The notes beneath the pieces are model-generated. The model searched no databases, was not told where the DNA came from, and saw only the letters and a program-made list of their open reading frames with translations. From positions 1 through 29,049 of the forward strand of contig JAHHQS010000032.1 of the NCBI GenBank assembly GCA_020026285.1: a stretch of DNA of 29,049 nt, read 5' to 3'. A program made the position numbers and the translations under genes. Numbering within the stretch: the stretch's first letter is position 1; every line of letters starts with the position of its first letter. This stretch comes from Parabacteroides sp. GTDB lineage: Bacteria; Bacteroidota; Bacteroidia; Bacteroidales; Tannerellaceae. Shown here one piece after another: positions 8,069-15,184 of this stretch.

Positions 8069-9706
8069 ATGATGAAAAGACTAATGATGGCTGTGGTTTT
8101 ACTTTCAGCCTTTGTCGTAAATGGTTGGGCATGTACCAACTTCCTCGTCGGTAAAAAAGCATCTACCGATGGTTCTGTGATGATTACGTATGCTGCCGAT
8201 TCTTATGGATCTTTTGGCTGGTTGTGTCATTATCCTGCTGCTACACATCCCGCAGGTGCAATCCGTCAAATTTTTGACTGGGAAAATGGAGCTTATCACG
8301 GACAGATTAAAGAAGCACGACAGACTTACAATGTGATTGGTAATATTAACGAACATCAGGTAACTATCGCTGAAACAACTTGGGGTGGACGTCCTGAACT
8401 GGTTGATACAACTGGTATTATCGACTACGGAAGTTTGATCGCTTTAGGCTTGCAGCGTTCACGTACTGCTAAAGAGGCTATTAAAGTGATGACTGATCTG
8501 GTTAAAGAATATGGTTACAACAGTGGAGGTGAATCATTCTCTATTGCCGACCCTAATGAAGCATGGATTATGGAAATGGTTGGTAAAGGCCCAGGTGTGA
8601 AAGGAGCTGTTTGGGTAGCCGTTCGTATTCCTGATGATTGTATCGCAGCTCACGCTAACCAGAGCCGTATCCATAAGTTTAACTTGAACGATAAGGAAAA
8701 CTGCTTGTATTCTCCTGATGTAATTTCTTTCGCTCGTGAAAAAGGCTACTTCGAAGGTAAAAATGAAGATTTTAGTTTCTCTAAAGCATACAATCCGTTG
8801 GACTTTGGTGGCTTGCGTTTCTGCGAAGCACGTGTATGGAGCTTCTATAACATGTTTAGTAAATCAACAGGTGAAGCTTATCTTCCTTATATCAAGGGTG
8901 AAAGTCAGGAACCTATGCCTCTTTATATAAAGGCAGACCGTAAACTCTCTGTTCGTGATGTTCAGAACGCTATGCGCGACCATTATGAAGGTACAGAGTT
9001 AGACATCACAAAAGATTTCGGTGCTGGTCCTTTCCAGATGCCATATCGTTTGTCTCCATTGACTTTCAAGGTTGACGGCAAAGAATATTTTAATGAACGT
9101 CCTATTTCAACTCAGCAGAGTGCATTCGCTTTCGTTTCTCAGGTTCGTGCAAACATGCCTGATATGGTAGGTGGTGTAATTTGGTTTGGTTTGGATGATG
9201 CTAATATGACTGTATTTACTCCTGTATACTGTGCAACTGATGTTGTTCCTTTCCCATATCGTGAAGAAAATGGCGACTGTGTAACATTCTCTTGGGATTC
9301 TGCTTTCTGGATTTACAACTGGGTAGCAGATATGATTCGTCCACGTTACAGCTTGATGATTGATGATATGCGTGCTGTACAGAAAGGCTTGGAAGATACT
9401 TATGAACAGGCTCAGCCAGGAATTGAAGCACAGGCTATGAAATTGTATCAAGAAGATCCTAAGAAGGCTCAAGCTTTCTTGACTAATTATACTAGCCAAG
9501 CTGCTGTAACAGCAGTAGAAAGCTGGAAAAAATTAGGCGAATTCTTGATTGTACGTTATAATGATGGTGCTAGAAAATTGGTTAAGAATGGTAAATTGGT
9601 TCGCCCAAAGACTGGTAACTGTGCTCCATTGGAACGTCCGGGATATCCTGAAGCATTCTTAAAGGAGTATGTAAAGGCAACTGGCGATCGCTATTTGGCT
9701 AAATAA
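8069..9706 (+). CDS. Exported C69 family dipeptidase (Ntn hydrolase)
   Basis: A 545-residue dipeptidase of the PepD/C69 family. This family uses an N-terminal cysteine as nucleophile, freed by removal of the preceding residues. Here residues 1-21 read as a signal peptide (MMKR then a hydrophobic run to GWA) and the conserved nucleophile is Cys22 in ACTNFLVGKKAS. So signal peptidase cleavage after Ala21 could both export and activate the enzyme. Later family features include GGESFSIADPNEAWIMEMVGKG around 155-175 and the ANQSRIHKF segment. It may finish degradation of peptides released by the M23 enzyme upstream or serve general peptide nutrition in the periplasm. ATG codons occur at 8069 and 8072. 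A strong terminator follows. Confidence 0.92.
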   Translation: MMKRLMMAVVLLSAFVVNGWACTNFLVGKKASTDGSVMITYAADSYGSFGWLCHYPAATHPAGAIRQIFDWENGAYHGQIKEARQTYNVIGNINEHQVTIAETTWGGRPELVDTTGIIDYGSLIALGLQRSRTAKEAIKVMTDLVKEYGYNSGGESFSIADPNEAWIMEMVGKGPGVKGAVWVAVRIPDDCIAAHANQSRIHKFNLNDKENCLYSPDVISFAREKGYFEGKNEDFSFSKAYNPLDFGGLRFCEARVWSFYNMFSKSTGEAYLPYIKGESQEPMPLYIKADRKLSVRDVQNAMRDHYEGTELDITKDFGAGPFQMPYRLSPLTFKVDGKEYFNERPISTQQSAFAFVSQVRANMPDMVGGVIWFGLDDANMTVFTPVYCATDVVPFPYREENGDCVTFSWDSAFWIYNWVADMIRPRYSLMIDDMRAVQKGLEDTYEQAQPGIEAQAMKLYQEDPKKAQAFLTNYTSQAAVTAVESWKKLGEFLIVRYNDGARKLVKNGKLVRPKTGNCAPLERPGYPEAFLKEYVKATGDRYLAK

Positions 9707-9780
9707 TAAGTGTATTAAGGAAGATTATCTCCAGGATATTGTTTGATGTTCTGGGTAAATAGCATCAAAATAAAATATAA

Positions 9781-9819
9781 GGACGTCGACTTCTTTGTGA
9801 GGCCGGCGTCCTTTTTTTT
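9781..9819 (+). terminator. Intrinsic terminator of the M23/C69 operon
   Basis: GGACGTCGAC (9781-9790) pairs with GCCGGCGTCC (9802-9811), with one G-U and one mismatch, and eight Ts follow at 9812-9819. Confidence 0.85.
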
Positions 9820-9874
9820 ATGTAAAGGCATCCTTCTTTATGTAATAAATCTAGATTGTATGGCTTGGTTCTGT

Positions 9875-9882
9875 TACATTTG
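9875..9882 (+). promoter_or_regulatory. Predicted -7 box upstream of the DUF1232 gene
   Basis: TACATTTG matches TAnnTTTG, 76 bp before the start codon. No clear TTTG lies at the right distance upstream. Confidence 0.4.
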
Positions 9883-9958
9883 TACATAATAAGTAATAGA
9901 ATTTTAGGGTAGTCGCCATAAATAAATTAGAATAATCACCTATAAATAAAAAAGACGT

Positions 9959-10345
9959 ATGCTTAAAGTAGATTTTATCAAAGGGTTTAAATCGGGCAGT
10001 TGGTTGAATAAGGCTAAAGATTATTTCAACAACCCTGGCAAAATGAAAGACTTGCTGCGTAATGTCCTTCGGTATGCAAATAAAGATAGATTGAAAAGCG
10101 TAAAAGAGGAAATAATGCTTATGTACCATTTTATAAGTGATGTGGTCACCGGTAAGTATAAAGACTATAATGTCTCTTCACTTATATTGATTATTGCTGC
10201 TTTGATTTATCTCGTTGCACCTGCCGATATCGTTCCAGACTTTATTCCCCTTGCAGGATTAGTGGATGACGTGACTATAGTTAGCTGGGTCTTTAACGAG
10301 GTAAGAAATGAACTAGAGAAATATAAGCAGAGCCGTAAATGTTAG
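9959..10345 (+). CDS. DUF1232 (YkvA-like) membrane protein
   Basis: A 128-residue protein with the DUF1232 signature YLVAPADIVPDFIPLAGLVDD (about 84-104). In this family the signature follows a hydrophobic segment, here residues 73-88, that is probably membrane-embedded. The first 70 residues are basic and helical. Family members are small inner-membrane proteins of unknown function that often occur as single genes, as here. The gene has its own -7 box and a downstream hairpin, so it is probably monocistronic. No role can be assigned. Confidence 0.88.
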   Translation: MLKVDFIKGFKSGSWLNKAKDYFNNPGKMKDLLRNVLRYANKDRLKSVKEEIMLMYHFISDVVTGKYKDYNVSSLILIIAALIYLVAPADIVPDFIPLAGLVDDVTIVSWVFNEVRNELEKYKQSRKC

Positions 10346-10464
10346 AAACAGACTGATAGTTATATCCATAATCTAAAAGATATTGTTCCGTATTATACGA
10401 TGCTGTATGTCACTAATCAAGAAAAAGCAAAACTTTAATTTCTTAAATCAATATGAAAAAGGAG

Positions 10465-10500
10465 AAGGATTTTTTGATGAGGATAAATCCTTATTTTTTT
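10465..10500 (+). terminator. Probable terminator of the DUF1232 gene
   Basis: AAGGATTT (10465-10472) pairs perfectly with AAATCCTT (10485-10492) across a 12-base loop, followed by a run of seven Ts (10494-10500). It is about 120 bp after the stop. Confidence 0.6.
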
Positions 10501-10513
10501 CTTAGTCTAAATA

Positions 10514-10545
10514 TTAGGAATATTTGAATGAAACTTTTATTTTTG
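10514..10545 (+). promoter_or_regulatory. Predicted phosphohexomutase promoter
   Basis: TATTTTTG (10538-10545) matches TAnnTTTG. TTAG (10514-10517), one mismatch from TTTG, is 20 bp upstream. The start codon is 37 bp downstream. Confidence 0.55.
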
Positions 10546-10582
10546 TGTCATTAATGAATATTCACAATAAAAAATAAATATC

Positions 10583-12328
10583 ATGGAAAACGAAGAATTG
10601 ATCAAATTATGTACTGAGAAAGCTCAGGGATGGTTAACTCCAGCTTATGATGCAGAAACTCAGGCTGCTGTTAAAGCTATGCTTGAAAATCCGGATAAGA
10701 CCGATCTTATTGAAGCTTTCTATAAAGATTTGGAATTTGGTACAGGTGGTTTACGCGGTATTATGGGGGCTGGTTCTAATCGTATGAACATCTATACTGT
10801 AGGTGCTGCCACTCAGGGCTTGTCTAACTACTTGAATAAATGTTTTGCTGGTAAAAAAGATATCGCTGTAGTTGTTGGTCATGACTGCCGTAACAACAGT
10901 CGCTTGTTTGCAGAAATTTCTGCCGACATTTTCTCTGCTAATGGCATTAAAGTTTATTTGTTTGACGACATGCGTCCAACTCCAGAAATGTCATTTGCTA
11001 TTCGTCATTTGGGTTGTCAGAGCGGTATTATTCTGACAGCTTCACATAATCCGAAAGAATATAACGGTTACAAGGCATATTGGGAAGATGGTGCTCAGGT
11101 TCTAGCTCCACACGATAAAGGAATTATCGATGAAGTGAACAAAATTGCATCTGCTGCTGATATTAAGTTCCAGGGTAATAAAGAATTGATTCAGATCATT
11201 GGTAAGGATATCGATGATGTTTACTTGGAAAAAGTTCATTCAATTTCAATTGACCCTGAAGTAATCAAACGTCAGAAAGATTTGAAGATTGTTTATACTC
11301 CTATTCATGGTACTGGAATGATGTTAATCCCTCAGTCTTTGAAATTATGGGGCTTTGAAAATGTACATTGCGTTCCTGAACAGATGGTTAAGGATGGTAA
11401 CTTCCCGACAGTTGTTTCTCCAAACCCAGAAAATGCAGAAGCTTTGACATTGGCTATCAACTTGGCTAAATCTATTGACGGTGATATCGTTATGGCTTCA
11501 GACCCTGATGCTGACCGTGTAGGTATGGCATGTAAAGATGATAAAGGCGAATGGGTATTAATTAATGGTAACCAGACTTGCTTGTTGTTCTTGTATTACA
11601 TTATCAAGAACCGTATTGCAATGGGCAAGATGAAAGGCAACGAATTTATTGTTAAAACTATCGTTACTACCGAATTAATTAAGGCTGTTGCCGATAAGAA
11701 TAATATTGAAATGTACGACTGTTACACAGGTTTCAAATGGATCGCACGTCAGATTCGTTTGAACGAAGGTATCAAACAGTATATTGGTGGTGGTGAAGAA
11801 AGCTACGGCTTCTTGGCTGAAGATTTCGTACGTGATAAAGATGCTGTATCTGCATGTTCTTTATTGGCAGAAATCTGTGCTTGGGCTAAAGATCAGGGCA
11901 AGACATTGTATGATATCTTGATGGAAATTTACGTTGAATACGGATTCTCAAACGAAGTAACCGTTAACGTGGTTAAACCAGGTAAGAGTGGTGCTGATGA
12001 AATTAAGGCTATGATGGAAGGCTTCCGTGCTAACCCTCCTAAGGAATTGGGTGGCTCTAAAGTCGTTCTGTATAAAGATTATGACTCTCTGAAAGCTACA
12101 GATGCTGAAGGAAACGTTACAGACATTGATATGCCAGCAACTTCTAATGTACTTCAGTTCTTTACTGCTGATGGTACTAAGGTTTCAGTTCGTCCTTCAG
12201 GTACAGAACCTAAGATTAAGTTCTATATGGAAATTAAAGGCGAAATGGCTTGTCCGAAGTGCTATAAGTCAGCATTGGCAGAAGCTAAAGTGAAAGCTGA
12301 AGCTGTTAAAGCATCTTTAGGTATCTGA
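10583..12328 (+). CDS. Phosphoglucomutase/phosphomannomutase family enzyme
   Basis: A 581-residue alpha-D-phosphohexomutase, probably interconverting glucose 1- and 6-phosphate (PGM2-like long form); mannose phosphate is an alternative substrate. All four family motifs are intact: the phosphoserine loop TASHNP with Ser154, the metal loop DPDADR (307-312), the sugar-specificity loop GGEESYGF (403-410) and the phosphate loop RPSGTEPK (537-544). FGTGGLRG (52-59) is the usual N-terminal motif. GEESYGF favours a glucose-type mutase of the PgcA/PGM2 group. The enzyme supplies sugar phosphates for capsule and LPS precursors and for glycogen metabolism. It stands alone with its own promoter and a shared bidirectional terminator. 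Confidence 0.93.
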   Translation: MENEELIKLCTEKAQGWLTPAYDAETQAAVKAMLENPDKTDLIEAFYKDLEFGTGGLRGIMGAGSNRMNIYTVGAATQGLSNYLNKCFAGKKDIAVVVGHDCRNNSRLFAEISADIFSANGIKVYLFDDMRPTPEMSFAIRHLGCQSGIILTASHNPKEYNGYKAYWEDGAQVLAPHDKGIIDEVNKIASAADIKFQGNKELIQIIGKDIDDVYLEKVHSISIDPEVIKRQKDLKIVYTPIHGTGMMLIPQSLKLWGFENVHCVPEQMVKDGNFPTVVSPNPENAEALTLAINLAKSIDGDIVMASDPDADRVGMACKDDKGEWVLINGNQTCLLFLYYIIKNRIAMGKMKGNEFIVKTIVTTELIKAVADKNNIEMYDCYTGFKWIARQIRLNEGIKQYIGGGEESYGFLAEDFVRDKDAVSACSLLAEICAWAKDQGKTLYDILMEIYVEYGFSNEVTVNVVKPGKSGADEIKAMMEGFRANPPKELGGSKVVLYKDYDSLKATDAEGNVTDIDMPATSNVLQFFTADGTKVSVRPSGTEPKIKFYMEIKGEMACPKCYKSALAEAKVKAEAVKASLGI

Positions 12329-12359
12329 TTATCTGGAAAATAAAAAAGTTATACTAATA

Positions 12360-12407
12360 AAGGGCTGTGTCGATAGTAGGAGTTACTCCACCATTGACAC
12401 AGCCCTT
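12360..12407. terminator. Bidirectional terminator between convergent genes
   Basis: AAGGGCTGTGTCGAT (12360-12374) pairs with ATTGACACAGCCCTT (12393-12407) over 15 bp with one G-U on the plus strand. T-rich sequence follows on both strands. It lies between the mutase (plus) and the PfkB kinase (minus). Confidence 0.8.
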
Positions 12408-12442
12408 ATTCTTATGTTCTTTTTAAAGTCCTTGGCGATGCA

Positions 12443-13321
12443 TTATTCGTGTGAGCGGATAATGTTCCAAATGTCTTCTTCAGTACCATTGAAAGGTCCT
12501 GATATTTCAAGTTTTATGGTAGAAGCTGCCGCAGCAAACTTTCCGGCTTGTTCGTAAGAAGCTCCTTGGTTTCGCATGTAAAGATAACCCATAGCATAAG
12601 TGTCACCACATCCCGTTGCATCTACAACTTCATGAGGAGGGTAAGCTGGAATTTCGTGAAACTGTCCGTCTGCATATACGAGTGATCCCATACTGCCTAA
12701 TGTAAGGAGAACTTCTTTTACACCCCACTTGGCTAATTGTATGGCAGCTTGTCTTAAATCCTTAAATCCAGTTAGGACTTCTGCTTCATGTTCGTTGACT
12801 TTTAGAATGTCAATATACTTTAAGGCTTCTAGTTTATCTTTCCAGTCTACAGGATAAACTTTCTCGCCTCTAACTTCTCGTAAATAGCCTTGAGCATCTA
12901 CCGATAAAATACCTTTAGTAGACAGATACTTAAGAACGTCAATCGAAAAATCATCCGATAGAAGGCTGCCTAAATGAAAAATATGAGCTTCTTCATCTTT
13001 TAATGCTTCTACTGTGAAAGGATCAGCTTTGGCAAGAACTCTCTGGGTACGTTCGTCCTGGTTTTCGCCATATTTATTCTCAAAATACACCGTGTTTTTG
13101 CTTGGAAGTACTTTTACGTTAATTCCAAGTACACGCATATCTTCTACCGATTTATATTCACTAGGAGCTAGTGCTGTTATAAGCTTATAATTACGCGCAT
13201 CATTTAAATGTTTCATACCATAGGAAAAATAATATGATGTTCCTCCTGGCATGAAAATAGTTTGTTTGGGAGTTACAATTTTGTCTAACGTAACGTGGCC
13301 TATGCAACAAATATCATTCAT
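12443..13321 (-). CDS. PfkB family (ribokinase-like) sugar/polyol kinase
   Basis: A 292-residue kinase of the PfkB/ribokinase superfamily; it phosphorylates a hydroxyl of a sugar, nucleoside or polyol with ATP. The catalytic and anion-hole motif is DATGCGD (234-240), with Asp240 as the base. The GG pair typical of the N-terminal substrate region is in MPGGTSY (24-30). KVNEHEAEVLTG (174-185) holds the NxxE-type metal motif, and LTLGSMGS (206-213) is the ATP-strand region. The substrate is not certain. It is divergent from myo-inositol-1-phosphate synthase across a shared control region, and some archaeal and plant PfkB enzymes are myo-inositol kinases, so an inositol substrate is a reasonable but unproved guess. 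Confidence 0.88.
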   Translation of the reverse strand: MNDICCIGHVTLDKIVTPKQTIFMPGGTSYYFSYGMKHLNDARNYKLITALAPSEYKSVEDMRVLGINVKVLPSKNTVYFENKYGENQDERTQRVLAKADPFTVEALKDEEAHIFHLGSLLSDDFSIDVLKYLSTKGILSVDAQGYLREVRGEKVYPVDWKDKLEALKYIDILKVNEHEAEVLTGFKDLRQAAIQLAKWGVKEVLLTLGSMGSLVYADGQFHEIPAYPPHEVVDATGCGDTYAMGYLYMRNQGASYEQAGKFAAAASTIKLEISGPFNGTEEDIWNIIRSHE

Positions 13322-13349
13322 GTTTCGTTAATTCATCTTTACAATGGTG

Positions 13350-13357
13350 CAAAGGTA
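13350..13357 (-). promoter_or_regulatory. Predicted -7 box of the PfkB kinase
   Basis: TACCTTTG on the minus strand, 28 bp before the start codon, matches TAnnTTTG. No convincing -33 element is seen. Confidence 0.5.
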
Positions 13358-13572
13358 GTTATTATTTAAGAATAAAGAGATATTAAATTAACTTCAATTT
13401 GAAAACTCGTTCCATAAGAGTGGTATTTTCTGAATAGAAGAACTTTTTTTATAATATGTTATATAACTTATAATGAACCTTCTGAATGTTCAATTTTTCT
13501 GTTTATCTGTTCATTTTTCTTCAAAAAATCTTTTTTTTTAAATAAAAAATAGCTTAAATCCAAATGTTGGAC

Positions 13573-13580
13573 TATCTTTG
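13573..13580 (+). promoter_or_regulatory. Predicted -7 box of the inositol phosphate synthase
   Basis: TATCTTTG matches TAnnTTTG, 59 bp before the ATG. The -33 position has no TTTG. Confidence 0.5.
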
Positions 13581-13639
13581 AGAGTCCTTATGGAAAATTT
13601 AGAACATAATTTTAAAACTAATATAAAATCTAATTTAAA

Positions 13640-14947
13640 ATGAAACAAAACAATGTGAAACCTGCAGAAGGAAAGCTAGGTGTATTGTGTGTAGGTTTGG
13701 GCGCCGTTGCCACTACATTTATTACAGGTACTTTAATGGTGCGTAAAGGCTTGGGTAAACCTGTAGGATCAATGACTCAATATGACAAAATTCGTGTAGG
13801 TCGTGGTGAATCAAAGAAATATCTTCACTATGGTGAAATCGCTCCTATCGCTGACTTAAATGATATCGTCTTTGGTGCATGGGATGTTTATCCTGTAAAT
13901 GCATACGAATCTGCAGTAAATGCAGAAGTATTGAAGGCTAAAGATATTTTGCCTGTAAAAGAAGAATTGGAACAGATTGTCGCTATGCCTGCCGCATTCG
14001 ACAAACACTATGCAAGCCGTTTGGATGGTACTAATGTGAAGGATTGCGCTACACGTTGGGCTATGGTTGAGGCTTTGCGCGAAGATATCCGTCGTTTCAA
14101 GGCAGAAAAAGGTGTTGATCGTATCGTTGTCCTTTGGGCTGCTTCAACAGAAATCTATGTTCCTGTATCAGAAGAACATCATGGCTCATTGGCAAAATTG
14201 GAAGCTGCTATGAAAGCTAACGATTGTGAACATGTTGCTCCTTCTATGTGTTATGCGTATGCTGCATTGGCAGAAGGTTGTCCGTTCATTATGGGTGCAC
14301 CTAACACAACTGTAGATATTCCTGCAATGTGGGAAATGGCTGAAAAGACAAAGATGCCTATCGCTGGTAAAGATTTCAAGACAGGTCAGACATTGGTTAA
14401 ATCAGGTTTTGCTCCTATCATTGGAACTCGTTGCTTAGGCTTGAATGGTTGGTTCTCAACAAACATCCTCGGTAATCGTGATGGCCTAGTTTTGGATGAA
14501 CCTGCAAACTTCCGTACTAAAGAGGTTAGTAAACTGTCTACTCTTGAATCTATTTTGGTTCCTGAAAACCAACCAGATTTGTACACAGATTATTACCATA
14601 AAGTTCGTATCAACTATTACCCTCCTCGTAATGATGATAAAGAAGGTTGGGATAACATTGATATCTTTGGTTGGATGGGTTACCCAATGCAGATTAAGAT
14701 TAACTTCTTGTGTAGAGACTCTATTTTGGCTGCTCCTCTTTGCCTTGATTTAGTATTGTTGAGCGACTTGGCAGCACGTGCTGGCCGTTATGGCATTCAG
14801 CGTTTCTTGAGTTTCTTCTTGAAGAGCCCTATGCATGACTACACTGAAAATGAAGTCCCAGTTAATCACCTTTTCCAGCAGTATGTTATGTTAAAGAACG
14901 CTATCCGTGAGATGGGTGGCTATGAAGCAGACGAAGAAATCGATTGA
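13640..14947 (+). CDS. Myo-inositol-1-phosphate synthase
   Basis: Converts glucose 6-phosphate to inositol 1-(3-)phosphate with internally recycled NAD, 435 residues. The NAD loop is VGLGAVATT (18-26). Family motifs seen are GKDFKTGQT (243-251), LGNRDG (277-282), KEGWDNIDIFGW (334-345) and KINFLCRDSILAAPL (353-367), which includes catalytic lysines. Bacteroides homologues (BT_1526 type) feed inositol lipid synthesis. In B. thetaiotaomicron the gene sits with a phosphatidylinositol-phosphate synthase and phosphatase. Those are absent here: the next gene is an outer-membrane protein, and the other neighbour is a divergent PfkB kinase. The lipid-forming enzymes, if present, must be elsewhere. 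Confidence 0.93.
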   Translation: MKQNNVKPAEGKLGVLCVGLGAVATTFITGTLMVRKGLGKPVGSMTQYDKIRVGRGESKKYLHYGEIAPIADLNDIVFGAWDVYPVNAYESAVNAEVLKAKDILPVKEELEQIVAMPAAFDKHYASRLDGTNVKDCATRWAMVEALREDIRRFKAEKGVDRIVVLWAASTEIYVPVSEEHHGSLAKLEAAMKANDCEHVAPSMCYAYAALAEGCPFIMGAPNTTVDIPAMWEMAEKTKMPIAGKDFKTGQTLVKSGFAPIIGTRCLGLNGWFSTNILGNRDGLVLDEPANFRTKEVSKLSTLESILVPENQPDLYTDYYHKVRINYYPPRNDDKEGWDNIDIFGWMGYPMQIKINFLCRDSILAAPLCLDLVLLSDLAARAGRYGIQRFLSFFLKSPMHDYTENEVPVNHLFQQYVMLKNAIREMGGYEADEEID

Positions 14948-14974
14948 TTTTATCTCTTAAAATTTAAATAGAAT

Positions 14975-15033
14975 AACGGTTGCTTTTGTTACTGGGGCTT
15001 TCATCTTGAGGCACTGGTTTCAGAGCAACCGTT
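14975..15033 (+). terminator. Possible terminator with long loop
   Basis: AACGGTTGC (14975-14983) pairs perfectly with GCAACCGTT (15025-15033) across 41 bases, followed by TGTTTTGTT. The long loop makes it a weak call. Confidence 0.4.
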
Positions 15034-15115
15034 TGTTTTGTTAGGTCGTTTCATGTAAAGGAAATACTTAAAATTCATTAAAAAAAACAAGAAAAGCATG
15101 TTATGACCTGTCAGA

Positions 15116-15147
15116 TTTGCTCATCTACCGATTGAGTAGTATTTTTG
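15116..15147 (+). promoter_or_regulatory. Predicted promoter of the DUF5686 gene (perfect match)
   Basis: TTTG (15116-15119) and TATTTTTG (15140-15147) are separated by exactly 20 bp, a full match to the Bacteroidetes consensus. The predicted start is near 15154, about 30 bp before the ATG. Confidence 0.75.
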
Positions 15148-15184
15148 TAATCTATTTATAGATTAGACCAAATAGGGAAAGAAT

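Larger units (their letters stand above)
13322..13639. other. Divergent control region, PfkB kinase / inositol phosphate synthase
   Basis: This 318-bp AT-rich gap carries a minus-strand -7 box for the kinase and a plus-strand -7 box for the synthase. The middle (13380-13560) is rich in T and A runs, with no ORF or clear hairpin that I can support. Confidence 0.6.

Noticed and set aside
9107..9499. 130-codon ORF antisense to the C69 dipeptidase gene
   Set aside because: The plus-strand frame encodes a well-matched enzyme; the antisense frame shows no family features.
13474..13542. 22-codon ORF in the kinase/synthase divergent region
   Set aside because: Too short, made of Phe/Leu/Ser codons as expected by chance in T-rich DNA.
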